Shown one piece after another: positions 23,830 to 31,445 of a stretch of 46,361 nucleotides of DNA. Origin of the DNA: Antrihabitans stalagmiti (GTDB lineage: Bacteria > Actinomycetota > Actinomycetes > Mycobacteriales > Mycobacteriaceae); the NCBI RefSeq assembly GCF_016482825.1, contig NZ_JAEMNV010000014.1:1-46361 (forward strand). The letters run 5' to 3'. Within the stretch, counting starts at the first letter, position 1; each line of letters starts with the position of its first letter. Under the pieces are notes generated by a model, which saw only the letters and a list, made by a program, of their open reading frames with translations, searched no databases and was not told where the DNA came from. Made by a program: the position numbers and the translations under genes.

Positions 23830-25240
23830 TCGCAGCTACATTCTCGACCGGACTGTCGACCGCCGTCCGTTCGGCGAGCAACCTGTCGATCACCCGCGAT
23901 CCCTCGGCCTTCCGGAGCGCCGCAACAGCACGCGCCAGCTTCTGCTCCGTCATACCCGGAACATCCTCGAGCACAATCTCCGGCGCAAGGATGCCTCCCT
24001 GAACGAGCTTCACCAGACCGTCAACAGTCTGAGCGAACGACCGTGCCTCGTAGTCGCGCCAGCGAAGCTCGGAGTTGTAGTCGTCGGCCGCCGCGTCGTT
24101 GCCATCGATATAAGCGCACAGCCGCAGCAGCTGCTCGTGTGACTCACCCAGCGATGTCTGAATCTCCCCTGACTCACGGTTCTTCGCAGCTTCGAGCCCA
24201 GCGAGTGTTGCATCGGAGATATTGGAGATGCCGTCGATTCCCAGCGCCTGCGCAGGGATCTGGCCTTGCGCCGCGAAGTCACGAATAGACGCTTCCCGTA
24301 GTTTCAGATCGACAGTGCCGGCGGATAGTTGGCCGATCTCGATCTCTTCTTTGTCGCCAGGGAAGTACCAGATCCGCGCCGCGCCGACCTTCAGTTCTTG
24401 CTGCTCACTCTCAGGCACCCAGCCGAGCACGTACCGCTGCATGAACGCTTGCGTGTACTGCACCACCATTGCCTGAAACGTGGTCTCGGTAATCCGCTCG
24501 TTGATCGTCAGCAACGGCTCGACAATCCCGTAGGACTCCTCGCCAGCCAACAGATTTCGGTCCCGATACCGGACGACCGGGCATACACCCAGTTCGTGAG
24601 CTTCAGCGTCGAGGTAAGTCAGAATGCCGGCGCCGAACTCCAACGTTGCCGCCGGTTCATACCAGCGATTCAACGCCTTCGGCTCGACACCGAACCGGTA
24701 GATCATCTCGTCGTCGATGAGCGTGACAATGTTGCCGTCACGGCACAACGCCATGATCGGCCACTCATCGGCGTTCGGATCCTGATATAGCGCCGTCATT
24801 TCCCGCGGGGAATACAGCGAGATCGATGGTCCCGGTTGATTGCGTCCGTACGTTCCCGGGAGCACAGTCGCGTAAGACGCACCGTAGGTCAGGGCGTCAT
24901 GGACCAAACCTGTTTGCCGCGAATCCATCCGATTGCGCTGCCACCACACCCAGGGCTCGGAAGAGTCTGGATCGGACTCGCTGTAGTACCCGTCAGCTTT
25001 GATCACCTGGCGGTACGTCTTCACCAGCAGCGGCAGATAGTTCGTTTCCGACTTGCGGGCCAACTCTTTCATCAACGGCGGCGCATCCTTCGGAACTTGC
25101 ACCGTAGGAATGAACTCACCCGACCTCCGGCACGGCTGCATCGCGTCGTGAATCCGCCGCAACCTCTCGGCTTCCTGCACCCGCGGTCCCGACAAGATCT
25201 CACGAGCCGCGACGAGGGCATCCGCTTTACTCAACGCCAC
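23804..25240 (-). CDS. Portal protein, SPP1 gp6-like, 478 aa
   Basis: The length and order (after terminase, before MuF) are standard. The recognisable pattern includes LARKSETNYLPLLVKTYRQVIKADGYY, then WQRNRMDSRQTGLVHDALTYGASYATVLPG, and a helical C-terminus with GQIPAQALGIDGISNISDATLAGLEAAKNRE. It would form the dodecameric DNA channel at one capsid vertex. A GTG start at 25240 follows GGAGG. Confidence 0.9.
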   Translation of the reverse strand: MALSKADALVAAREILSGPRVQEAERLRRIHDAMQPCRRSGEFIPTVQVPKDAPPLMKELARKSETNYLPLLVKTYRQVIKADGYYSESDPDSSEPWVWWQRNRMDSRQTGLVHDALTYGASYATVLPGTYGRNQPGPSISLYSPREMTALYQDPNADEWPIMALCRDGNIVTLIDDEMIYRFGVEPKALNRWYEPAATLEFGAGILTYLDAEAHELGVCPVVRYRDRNLLAGEESYGIVEPLLTINERITETTFQAMVVQYTQAFMQRYVLGWVPESEQQELKVGAARIWYFPGDKEEIEIGQLSAGTVDLKLREASIRDFAAQGQIPAQALGIDGISNISDATLAGLEAAKNRESGEIQTSLGESHEQLLRLCAYIDGNDAAADDYNSELRWRDYEARSFAQTVDGLVKLVQGGILAPEIVLEDVPGMTEQKLARAVAALRKAEGSRVIDRLLAERTAVDSPVENVAASADRNPAA

Positions 25241-25253
25241 AGCGGACCTCCTC

Positions 25254-26771
25254 TCATCGGAACACGGGTTCAGCAGTGGTTTTCGGCTTCAACACCGCCC
25301 CGTAGCGAGCAAGCGTCACCGCGACGAGCGGAGAAATGTTCACGGTCTGGTCCTTGCGGTCCCACGCCCACATTCCGGCGTCGCGGATGTCGCGTTTCTT
25401 CGCGCCGGCAAGAGCCGCGTCAAGTTGCGGCTGAGCAGCGTGAGTCAACCGGCCTTCGACCGCGTCCTCACGAAGCCCGCCGCACGCCTTGCCCATATCG
25501 ACCGCCGAAGTGACGATCACCTTCACTTTGCGAGCCTTCAGAGTCGGCACCATCTCGGCCGCGGGACTGATGGAGTCGATAACGACCGGGATTCGCTTCG
25601 GCTTCGCTCGCTCTATCAACCACTCCACAGCCGCCCAGGTCTCGGCCGCATAGTCGACGGCAAGAAGTTCAATGTGCTTGCGGTCAACCATGTCCCAACA
25701 TCCCGCGATCGAAATCAGTCGGTCGTGCGACATGTCGACAGCCAGCGCGGTCGGCGGTATCTCGTCCAACGGCGCCGGACGATCCTCGTTGACTGCAAGG
25801 GGGTTCCAGACTGCAGAAGCAATCACCTGACTCAGCGTGATCGGTTCGTCCCACCAGCCGAGAGACTCCCGCATAAACTCCGCGGGAGGCATCGCCTGCC
25901 GTAGAGCTCGAATCGTTTCGATGTCGATGCGCCCGGTCTCTATCGACGGATTTGCAGCGCGGACAAGATGTTCGCGGTCGAGCGCACAATCCAATCCCAG
26001 ATCGACAGCATTCTTCGGGTGCCGGCAATCGGGAGTACCGCAATCTTCCTTTGGCGCAAGCCACTCGAGGTACGACAAGCGCGGTGACATCGCGTGTCGT
26101 CCACGCTCCCGCAGATCGAACAACGCGTCGCTGTCCTCTTTGCCGGCACTCGATCCGTACAACACTTGAGGATCGGCCTGCGCCGTCATCAGTGGAAGTA
26201 ACGAACCCAGCATTGATGCCTTCAGCGCAAACGCTTCGTCGAGGATCAACTTCGGAGCCGCAAGGCCGCGGCCACCGGAGACGGTGCGTGCCTTGAACAA
26301 CAGGCGCTGTCCCGACGCAAGCTCGATCCGTTCCTCGCCGTTCGCGTCATAGATGCCGTCGTTCTGACCGGCCTTCAGATGCTTCCGCAGAGACGGCGTG
26401 CCGAGGATCAGGTCCGCCAGCTCTCGCCGTGCCTCGTTCGTCGTCGACATCTCGTGCGCGGACCACACGATCAAGGGCTGCTCGGTGACGAACAACCACC
26501 CGAGAGCCGCCTGTTTGAATAACCCGGTCTTGAGATTCTGTCGGCAGCAGATCACGCAGAACTCGAACGACAACGCCGACCCGTCCGGTCTGATCGCAAA
26601 AATCAGATCGAGCCCGAGCTGCTGCTGAGCATCCGGCTCGAAGCCAGCCTTCGCACAAACATCAGCGACCTCCGGGCCGTACGTGAGCGATTCTGCGGGG
26701 CGCGCCCGGTGACCGTGTGGGCATGTCCAGTGATCGGGCTCAACCAGCCGCTTGGCGAGCCTTACGCTCAC
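25254..26771 (-). CDS. terL: Terminase large subunit, 505 aa
   Basis: The ATPase part has a Walker-A-like CCRQNLKT (about 75-82) and Walker B LILDEA (175-180). The C-terminal nuclease part has acidic motifs LAVDMSHD and VVIDSIS. It drives DNA packaging and cuts the concatemer. I chose the GTG at 26771 because GGGAGG lies just upstream. The ATG at 26807 has no ribosome-binding site. The gene overlaps the small subunit by 32 bp. Confidence 0.92.
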   Translation of the reverse strand: MSVRLAKRLVEPDHWTCPHGHRARPAESLTYGPEVADVCAKAGFEPDAQQQLGLDLIFAIRPDGSALSFEFCVICCRQNLKTGLFKQAALGWLFVTEQPLIVWSAHEMSTTNEARRELADLILGTPSLRKHLKAGQNDGIYDANGEERIELASGQRLLFKARTVSGGRGLAAPKLILDEAFALKASMLGSLLPLMTAQADPQVLYGSSAGKEDSDALFDLRERGRHAMSPRLSYLEWLAPKEDCGTPDCRHPKNAVDLGLDCALDREHLVRAANPSIETGRIDIETIRALRQAMPPAEFMRESLGWWDEPITLSQVIASAVWNPLAVNEDRPAPLDEIPPTALAVDMSHDRLISIAGCWDMVDRKHIELLAVDYAAETWAAVEWLIERAKPKRIPVVIDSISPAAEMVPTLKARKVKVIVTSAVDMGKACGGLREDAVEGRLTHAAQPQLDAALAGAKKRDIRDAGMWAWDRKDQTVNISPLVAVTLARYGAVLKPKTTAEPVFR

Positions 26772-27117
26772 GAGCCTCCCTCGCCTTGGAGACCTCATCG
26801 TCGGCATCGGCCGGCGCCGACTTCACGCTTGCGCCGTCGAGGGCGGTCGCCATGACGGTCCGCAACTCCTTCGACAACGACGAAATCCCCGACGCGCCCT
26901 GGGCCGTCAGTTGCCGCGCCAACTCGACCGCGAGCTGCCCGTCGAACGAGTCGAGCCGACCCGCCGCCTTCAGCTCGGCGGTCACTGAACCGACCAGCCC
27001 GACCGGACCGGGCTCCGAACCACGCTTACGCCTCTGCCGGCACCGATCCGAGCAGTACTTCGCCGTCGAACGACGAGCCTCGAACTCCGCTCCGCACACG
27101 CCACACTTGACCTGCAT
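26740..27117 (-). CDS. Terminase small subunit-like protein with N-terminal zinc knuckle, 125 aa
   Basis: The N-terminus has four Cys (C5, C8, C22, C26) as in treble-clef zinc fingers, followed by basic RRKR. The rest is helical (SVTAELKAAGRLDSFDGQLAVELARQL) and ends in a charged tail. It lies directly before the large subunit, downstream of HNH, as expected of the small subunit that recognises packaging sites. AAGGAGG precedes the ATG at 27117. Confidence 0.78.
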   Translation of the reverse strand: MQVKCGVCGAEFEARRSTAKYCSDRCRQRRKRGSEPGPVGLVGSVTAELKAAGRLDSFDGQLAVELARQLTAQGASGISSLSKELRTVMATALDGASVKSAPADADDEVSKAREARERKARQAAG

Positions 27118-27196
27118 CGCGGCCTCCTTAGCGTGACAATCGGACTTGCGGAGAGAGAAGCGGCCCTATGCCCAGAGGTCGCCGCGATGGTCGATC

Positions 27197-27211
27197 GGGG
27201 GGTTACCCCCC
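27197..27211. other. G6-TTA-C6 hairpin in the HNH / terminase gap
   Basis: GGGGGG (27197-27202) and CCCCCC (27206-27211) form a very stable three-base-loop hairpin just after the HNH stop. The 99-bp gap (27118-27216) between the HNH and terminase genes is the usual site of cos in phages of this type. I cannot tell whether this hairpin is part of cos or a terminator. Confidence 0.4.
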
Positions 27212-27216
27212 CACCT

Positions 27217-27513
27217 TCACCAGGAGCGTGTGGTGGTGACGGGTTGGACTGTGGGTTTGGGTTGGCGTGTTCCGTTGCCTCTGCGGACGTTGCAGAGCCT
27301 GTGGGCTAGTCGGCAGTTCGATCGCTGAGTTGGCGATCCGCCGAGGCTGACTGGGATTACTTCGTCGACTTCGGGTGAGCCTGGGTCGGGTGTCTTCAAG
27401 GTCTTGTCGACTGGCTTGTTGCATAGCCAGCATGTGTGTTCTTCGCGTAGGACTCGGGCTCGGACTTGCCTGCGTCGGTGCCCATTGGCACTACGAGGGT
27501 TTGGATTCGCCAT
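27217..27513 (-). CDS. HNH endonuclease, 98 aa
   Basis: A compact HNH: zinc Cys pairs CWLC (28-31) and CN near 74-75, with DEVIPVSLGGSP (50-61), N66 and H71. In this family DE replaces the first histidine pair seen in many HNH nucleases. Small HNH proteins next to terminase are needed with the large subunit for cos cleavage in HK97-like phages, so the same role is inferred. The start overlaps the upstream gene by 23 bp. Confidence 0.88.
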   Translation of the reverse strand: MANPNPRSANGHRRRQVRARVLREEHTCWLCNKPVDKTLKTPDPGSPEVDEVIPVSLGGSPTQRSNCRLAHRLCNVRRGNGTRQPKPTVQPVTTTRSW

Positions 27514-27955
27514 CGATCTGCTGTCCCTCGAAGTAGTGCAGTGGACGTAGCTTCTCGATCAGTGCGGTTGCGAGCGGTGCAGTTGCGTACGCGAGTAGTT
27601 CCTCGCGTGAGCCTGGCCCTTGCGATGGCAGGCGGAGTGGGTCGACGTCGAAGTAGGTTCGAGCGAGTGTGACTGCGACGTGGACTGATTCATGAATGAT
27701 CGTGTCAACACTGAGGTGCTCGGATGAGAGGCGCAGGATGCCGAGGTATCCGTTGTGGCCTGGCTTGTCTGGTTCGGTCCAGCACCCGCCGACATCGCTG
27801 ATGGTCTTGATCGAGTAGCGGCCATGCTTCGCCATCGCACGATGGAGATCCTTGTTGGTCTCGTACAGAACGATGGTGATCCAGTAGTGCGGGATGGCGT
27901 CGAGACCGGGCACGGATAGATCTTCCGCGTCGAGCCTGAAGCGACGCTCGGGCAT
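27491..27955 (-). CDS. Zincin-like putative metallopeptidase, 154 aa
   Basis: A clear HExxH motif (H88-E-S-V-H92) lies in a hydrophobic helix (VDTIIHESVHVAVTLAR). An acidic pair at E118-E119 in an ELLAY helix could be the third zinc ligand. The domain as a whole resembles small phage zincins of unknown substrate. It is encoded between a 30-aa membrane peptide and HNH, at the start of the late operon. A head-maturation or DNA-packaging role is possible but unproven. Confidence 0.6.
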   Translation of the reverse strand: MPERRFRLDAEDLSVPGLDAIPHYWITIVLYETNKDLHRAMAKHGRYSIKTISDVGGCWTEPDKPGHNGYLGILRLSSEHLSVDTIIHESVHVAVTLARTYFDVDPLRLPSQGPGSREELLAYATAPLATALIEKLRPLHYFEGQQIDGESKPS

Positions 27956-27958
27956 TGG

Positions 27959-28051
27959 TTAGAACAGGCCGACGACGAGCGGGATGAGCTTCACAACGGC
28001 CGCGACGATGGTCGCAACGAGCGGTGCGATGGCGAGGATTGTGGTCAGCAT
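27959..28051 (-). CDS. Membrane micropeptide, 30 aa
   Basis: The ATG at 28051 is preceded by a perfect AGGAGG (8-nt spacing). The predicted product (MLTTILAIAPLVATIVAAVV then a Lys and a hydrophobic end) is almost wholly one transmembrane helix. It overlaps the upstream gene by 7 bp and precedes the zincin gene by 3 bp, so it is part of the operon. The function is unknown. Confidence 0.6.
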   Translation of the reverse strand: MLTTILAIAPLVATIVAAVVKLIPLVVGLF

Positions 28052-28377
28052 GGGGATGCCTCCTGTGTGCGCGGTAGTCGGTCGAGTAGTAGGTCCATCC
28101 GCAGCGCCAGGAACTCGGCAGCTTCGGTCTTGCCGGCCGCGCGTGCGGCTTTGAGTTGCGCTCGGCAGGCTATGAGTTGATCCTCGATCGACGGCATTGG
28201 TTCACCCACAATCGGCGGTCGCGGCGGGTTCGTGGGTTCGTGTGTGCTCGGTGAGCGCCAGACCGGCTGTTCGTGACATTCGGCCCGCTTCGCTCGTGAT
28301 CGGACGATGCCGATCAGCGCGGACAACAACACGCCAGCCGCATACATCACAGTGCGCGATAACGCGATCCATCTCAT
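28045..28377 (-). CDS. Membrane-anchored helical protein, 110 aa
   Basis: A hydrophobic N-terminal segment (MYAAGVLLSALIGIV, about residues 11-25) is followed by basic residues, a Pro-rich linker, and a helical C-terminal domain (IEDQLIACRAQLKAARAAGKTEAAEFLALRMDLLLDRLP). The start overlaps the upstream stop (TGATG). An internal ATG before PSIEDQ is possible. No function is recognised. Confidence 0.6.
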   Translation of the reverse strand: MRWIALSRTVMYAAGVLLSALIGIVRSRAKRAECHEQPVWRSPSTHEPTNPPRPPIVGEPMPSIEDQLIACRAQLKAARAAGKTEAAEFLALRMDLLLDRLPRTQEASPC

Positions 28378-28652
28378 TGCCTGCGTCGCTGGGTGTGGAC
28401 CTTGATGGCCGAGAGGACTGCGAAGCCAAAGCCTGCGTATGGATCGAGTCGTGGGTATCGGTCGAGTGCGTTGAGTAGGTGCGCTGTTGTGACGGTCGCG
28501 AACCCAATTGTGATTGCGATCGTGGTGATTGGCGCGCGTTCGAGGGCGCGGTCGAAGGCGTGGCTGATGAGTTGGTCGGGGTCGCATGTCACTTCGTGCA
28601 GTGCGGCTCCGGCCACGAGTGCGCCGATCGCTTGGGGTCCGGTGAGTGCCAT
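28374..28652 (-). CDS. First gene of the late operon, membrane protein, 92 aa
   Basis: A weakly hydrophobic N-terminus and a stronger transmembrane segment (TTIAITIGFATVTTAHLLNA, about 43-62) are visible, with a basic C-terminus. The ATG at 28652 has GAAGGG upstream. It lies directly after the divergent promoter region and so starts the leftward late transcript. The family is unknown. Confidence 0.6.
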   Translation of the reverse strand: MALTGPQAIGALVAGAALHEVTCDPDQLISHAFDRALERAPITTIAITIGFATVTTAHLLNALDRYPRLDPYAGFGFAVLSAIKVHTQRRRQ

Positions 28653-28681
28653 GTTTCCGCCCTTCGATGGACGCAATTCCT

Positions 28682-28697
28682 TGCAAGTTAACTTGCA
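28682..28697. promoter_or_regulatory. Operator 1: perfect 16-bp palindrome TGCAAGTTAACTTGCA
   Basis: It shares the core CAAG(T/G)TAACTTG with the second site at 710-723 of the 28,xxx region (28710-28723). It overlaps the -10 of the candidate leftward promoter and the -35 of the rightward one. A dimeric DNA-binding protein, most simply the HTH protein at 28967-29269, would be expected to bind. Confidence 0.7.
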
Positions 28698-28713
28698 TTG
28701 TGGCGTGAAACAA
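28685..28713 (-). promoter_or_regulatory. Candidate leftward (late) promoter TTGTTT-N17-TAACTT
   Basis: On the minus strand TTGTTT (28713 to 28708) and TAACTT (28690 to 28685) are 17 bp apart. The start would be near 28678, about 26 nt before the ATG at 28652. The -10 lies in operator 1 and the -35 in operator 2, so binding at either could control late transcription. Confidence 0.5.
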
Positions 28714-28721
28714 GGTAACTT
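28693..28721 (+). promoter_or_regulatory. Candidate rightward promoter TTGCAT-N17-TAACTT, leaderless mRNA
   Basis: TTGCAT (28693-28698) and TAACTT (28716-28721) are 17 bp apart. Transcription would begin at about the ATG at 28728, giving a leaderless message, consistent with the absence of a ribosome-binding site. It overlaps the opposing promoter almost completely. Confidence 0.5.
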
Positions 28722-28723
28722 GT
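28710..28723. promoter_or_regulatory. Operator 2: near-palindrome ACAAGGTAACTTGT
   Basis: Its 12-base core differs from operator 1 at one position. Core centres are 27 bp apart. It overlaps the -10 of the rightward promoter and the -35 of the leftward one. Confidence 0.65.
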
Positions 28724-28727
28724 TAGT

Positions 28728-28961
28728 ATGCAATCGGAACCGGTAATCACCCCAAGCGCGTACAAGCACGGGATCGTCGAAGACGACATCCTGCACGCGT
28801 TCCGGAACCCGCTGTTCGTCCACCCGGGCGCTGAAGGTTTCACGATGATTGCCGGACCCGCCCGCGACGCAAGCATGTTGGAGATTGGATACATCACGTC
28901 TGACCAGTTCCAAGCACTGATCATTCACGCCATGCTCGCCCGAACGAAATACCTGAGGTGA
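28728..28961 (+). CDS. BrnT/RelE-like small protein, putative toxin, 77 aa
   Basis: The pattern AYKHGIVEDDILHAFRNPLFV, then GFTMIAGPARDASMLEIGYI and IIHAMLARTKYLR resembles the small RelE-superfamily/BrnT ribonuclease fold (HGV..EEI..AL.NP, then a C-terminal HA.xAR). It is one of the only plus-strand genes in the centre of the prophage. The stop overlaps the region before the HTH partner, as in a toxin-antitoxin operon. It could also be a transcription cofactor. Activity is not proven. Confidence 0.6.
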   Translation: MQSEPVITPSAYKHGIVEDDILHAFRNPLFVHPGAEGFTMIAGPARDASMLEIGYITSDQFQALIIHAMLARTKYLR

Positions 28962-28966
28962 TACAG

Positions 28967-29269
28967 ATGCCACGCACATCCGCAGAGATAATGGCGCACG
29001 CAGACGAGCTCGCGGCGCGCTTCGAGAATGACGATTTCGGTGCAACCGAGTCGATCGAGGTCGACGGGCTCGTCGGGCTCCGCAAGGCGGTCGTCGAGTT
29101 GTCCGATGCGCAGAAGAACATCGAGCTCTGGATTGCTCAGTGCCGGAAGCAGGGCAAGACTTGGGGTGCGATCGGCGAGGTGCTCGGTACGTCGGGTGAA
29201 GCTGCTCGGCAGAAGTACGGGGATCCGGCTGAGCGCCGGCCACGGAAGAAGTCCGGCGTAGGGCGCTAG
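28967..29269 (+). CDS. HTH protein, putative antitoxin / autoregulator, 100 aa
   Basis: The N-terminal half is acidic and helical (SAEIMAHADELAARFENDDF). The C-terminal half holds an HTH-like segment (KQGKTWGAIGEVLGTSGEAARQKYG) with a basic tail, a pattern common in actinobacterial small HTH proteins encoded beside such toxins. ATG at 28967 follows GAGGTGA, with a GTG at 28958 overlapping the upstream stop as an alternative. It is the likely ligand of the palindromes at 28682-28723. Confidence 0.65.
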   Translation: MPRTSAEIMAHADELAARFENDDFGATESIEVDGLVGLRKAVVELSDAQKNIELWIAQCRKQGKTWGAIGEVLGTSGEAARQKYGDPAERRPRKKSGVGR

Positions 29270-29284
29270 TCCGAAGACGACGAA

Positions 29285-29311
29285 GGCGCGAGGACTGGTT
29301 GTCTTCGCGCC
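29285..29311. terminator. Hairpin ending the HTH gene and the early operon
   Basis: GGCGCGAGGA (29285-29294) pairs with TCTTCGCGCC (29302-29311) in a 10-bp stem with one wobble and a 7-nt loop. It is 15 bp after the plus-strand stop and 56 bp beyond the stop of the minus-strand early operon, so it may serve both. There is no clear U-tract. Confidence 0.5.
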
Positions 29312-29367
29312 GTGTGTGGACAGAGTTTGTCCGCTGGCATTGATCGTCCCGTGAGACGCGGCTTCTG

Positions 29368-29724
29368 TCAATTACCTGCTGCTTTGCCGTGTCTACGCGC
29401 TTGGCAGTCGAGGACGTCGCCGAATCGGTAGACGACGGACCCGTCAGGCGCGCAACGCTTTTCGAGCAGTCCGCGTTGCGCCCACGTCCGGACGGTTGAG
29501 GCTGGTATTCGCCAGTAGTGTTCGATGTCGACTGCCGATAGTTCGGCGTCGAGCACTGCGGGGTCGCTGGCCCAATCAGGGAGTGCCGTTGGTGCCATCC
29601 ATCCTTGGCCGAGTTCGACTGCCTTGGTGTCGAGTTCGGCGCAGCGCTTCGGGTCGACGTCGTTGAGTGCGTCGCGGTATGCGCGGGCGATGTCTCGCGC
29701 CCATTCGAGGCTTGAGCGGGTCAT
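29368..29724 (-). CDS. HTH DNA-binding protein, last early gene, 118 aa
   Basis: The C-terminal half shows a MerR/AlpA-like winged HTH (VDIEHYWRIPASTVRTWAQRGLLEKR, residues about 65-90, followed by VVYRFGDVLDCQ). The N-terminal half is helical. Overlap with the upstream gene is ATGA. As the final early gene, lying next to the late switch, it is a candidate regulator of late transcription. The frame extends far upstream, but only as shadow. Confidence 0.72.
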   Translation of the reverse strand: MTRSSLEWARDIARAYRDALNDVDPKRCAELDTKAVELGQGWMAPTALPDWASDPAVLDAELSAVDIEHYWRIPASTVRTWAQRGLLEKRCAPDGSVVYRFGDVLDCQARRHGKAAGN

Positions 29725-30446
29725 TGTTTGATCCGTTGCTTTTCGAAGTCGAGGACGTTGCTCAAGAGTGCGAAGTGGTCTGAGTCCCAGGTGATTCGGC
29801 AGGCTTGGCAGGTGACGCGTTGTTGGTTCGTCGATGGCAGTAGGGCTTTGCGTCCGCAGTGTGGGCAGGGGTCGGGTAGCCAGATGCGGGTTTCGGTTGC
29901 GTCGAGCGCGTGTGCGGCTCGGGCGTGTAAGTGCGCGAGTCGGAGTACACCGTCGACCCCATCGAGTTCGATCTGCGCGAGGTGATCTCCCCCGTCGGGC
30001 ATCGGTTGCAGGTCTGAGAATCGGCGGAGTGGTTGATCGACGAGAGTCCCGGTGTGTGTGCCGAGGACGGTGACGCATCGCTGGACGCATGGGCCTATGC
30101 GGCTTGGGAGTTCGATGTTTTCGCGGGTGACGACTCGTGCCCACCGGATTACTTCGGTTTCGATCGCGGCGGATATGACGGCGACGTCGAGGCGTAGCGG
30201 GATCGGGTGTGCGTTCGTGCCGCCGATTTGTGGTGTATTCGATTTGCGGGTTGCGCTGAGCGCACCGGTGAGTCCTGCCCAGTCGGCATAGAGCTTCGTC
30301 ATGGCGTCGAATGAGTGTTCTTCGCAAGGTGTGCAGAGTCCGGGGGTTTCGACTCCCCCGCCGTGGAATTCGCCGTCGGGTGTGCGGGTTCGGGTGGCGC
30401 AGCGCCGGCCTTTGCGGCATTCGTGTTCGACCTGACCGTGATTCAC
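29721..30446 (-). CDS. Zinc-ribbon phage protein, 241 aa
   Basis: Two Cys clusters are visible: N-terminal (HECRKGRRCATRT and LCTPCEEH) and C-terminal (PCPHCGRKALLPSTNQQRVTCQAC, four zinc Cys). The middle is helical. Similar proteins are common in actinophage early regions, without known function. I chose the GTG at 30446, which overlaps the upstream stop (GTGA) and has GAGGAG upstream, over the GTG at 30452. Confidence 0.65.
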   Translation of the reverse strand: MNHGQVEHECRKGRRCATRTRTPDGEFHGGGVETPGLCTPCEEHSFDAMTKLYADWAGLTGALSATRKSNTPQIGGTNAHPIPLRLDVAVISAAIETEVIRWARVVTRENIELPSRIGPCVQRCVTVLGTHTGTLVDQPLRRFSDLQPMPDGGDHLAQIELDGVDGVLRLAHLHARAAHALDATETRIWLPDPCPHCGRKALLPSTNQQRVTCQACRITWDSDHFALLSNVLDFEKQRIKQ

Positions 30447-30862
30447 GCCCACTCCTCGCGATAGTCAGGATGATCGGAGTAGATCGCAGCCATCGGTGCA
30501 AGAGCTTCATGGACTGAATCGTCGTAGTCGGGGAGCCAGTCGCGGAATGCCGCGATCGTCGCCCGTTTGGCGGCACACTCACGGAGTACGCGAGCAGGGT
30601 CGTGACGAGCGATGAACTGCATCTCCTGGGTCCGGGCGGGCCAGGCGCCAGACCCGCCGATGCACGTATGTGGGCCCCACACGATTTCATGGCGCACAAC
30701 GTTAATCGTGGTGTTCGGGCCGTAACGTCGGATCGATTCAACCTTGGAGCGTTCGACACCGTCGTCGTACCGCCACTCGGCGGTACCGTTGAACGCTGCG
30801 ACGGATCGAGCCTGTTCTTCATCATCTGCAATGCGGGCCTTGAGGAACTCAATTATGGTCAT
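30443..30862 (-). CDS. DUF6221-like protein, 139 aa
   Basis: The start MTIIEFLKARIADDEEQAR and the later ARHDPARVLRECAAKRATIAAF are hallmarks of this actinophage/actinobacterial family of unknown function. It begins with the ATG at 30862, which overlaps the upstream stop (ATGA). The eight residues of frame upstream are ignored. No catalytic motif is seen. Confidence 0.78.
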   Translation of the reverse strand: MTIIEFLKARIADDEEQARSVAAFNGTAEWRYDDGVERSKVESIRRYGPNTTINVVRHEIVWGPHTCIGGSGAWPARTQEMQFIARHDPARVLRECAAKRATIAAFRDWLPDYDDSVHEALAPMAAIYSDHPDYREEWA

Positions 30863-31134
30863 GCTTGGCCCCATTCTTTGCCGCACTTGCAGATTCGGAT
30901 GACCTCGAACACGGACTCATCGAGAGGCTTCGGCGGGATATGCCGTATGAAGCCGTTCCAGCCGTGCATCGTCACGTGATCGGCTTCCCATTCCGCGACG
31001 TCGTCGGGGTCGAGTGCTGGCTTAGGCGGACGAATGGAGTGGCAGTCGACCGACTTGCATCGCGGGCACATCGCCCAGGCAGTGAAGCGTTCGATTGTGC
31101 TGGCTGCTCGCATTCCGTTGCGCGGTGTGGTCAT
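30859..31134 (-). CDS. Zinc-binding early protein, 91 aa
   Basis: Two Cys pairs (CPRCKSVDC near the N-terminus and CKCGKEW at the end) suggest a zinc ribbon. Ends overlap neighbours by 4 bp (ATGA). It has no known function. Small zinc ribbon proteins of this type are frequent in early operons and may act as nuclease or transcription cofactors. Confidence 0.62.
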   Translation of the reverse strand: MTTPRNGMRAASTIERFTAWAMCPRCKSVDCHSIRPPKPALDPDDVAEWEADHVTMHGWNGFIRHIPPKPLDESVFEVIRICKCGKEWGQA

Positions 31135-31412
31135 GGCAGATCCCACTCACGGAGCATCTTGTCGATCGCGCGCTTCCGTGCCTCCTGACGATCAATATCA
31201 GCCTGCGTGGGCTTCGGTTCGCGCGGTCGCTTGCCCCGACTGCCTCCAATCGCCCAGTAGGCCACCTGCAAGCCGTGGTTCAGGTTGTTGGACCAAGACT
31301 CGAAGGCGTCCGCCATCTCAACCAGTACTTCGCCGATCTTGGCGTCTCTCTGATCGAGGTAACGGATGATCTCAGCCCGTTGCTCCTCGGTGAAACTTTC
31401 GAGCCCGCTCAT
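31131..31412 (-). CDS. Hypothetical early protein, 93 aa
   Basis: This is a helical, charged protein (MSGLESFTEEQRAEIIRYLDQRDAKIGEVLVEM... REPKPTQADIDRQEARKRAID) without membrane or Cys features. It overlaps the downstream gene by 4 bp. A 33-bp gap separates it from RusA. No family is recognised. Confidence 0.6.
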   Translation of the reverse strand: MSGLESFTEEQRAEIIRYLDQRDAKIGEVLVEMADAFESWSNNLNHGLQVAYWAIGGSRGKRPREPKPTQADIDRQEARKRAIDKMLREWDLP

Positions 31413-31445
31413 GCGATCGCCTCGAAATCCTCTGCACCGGTTAGA

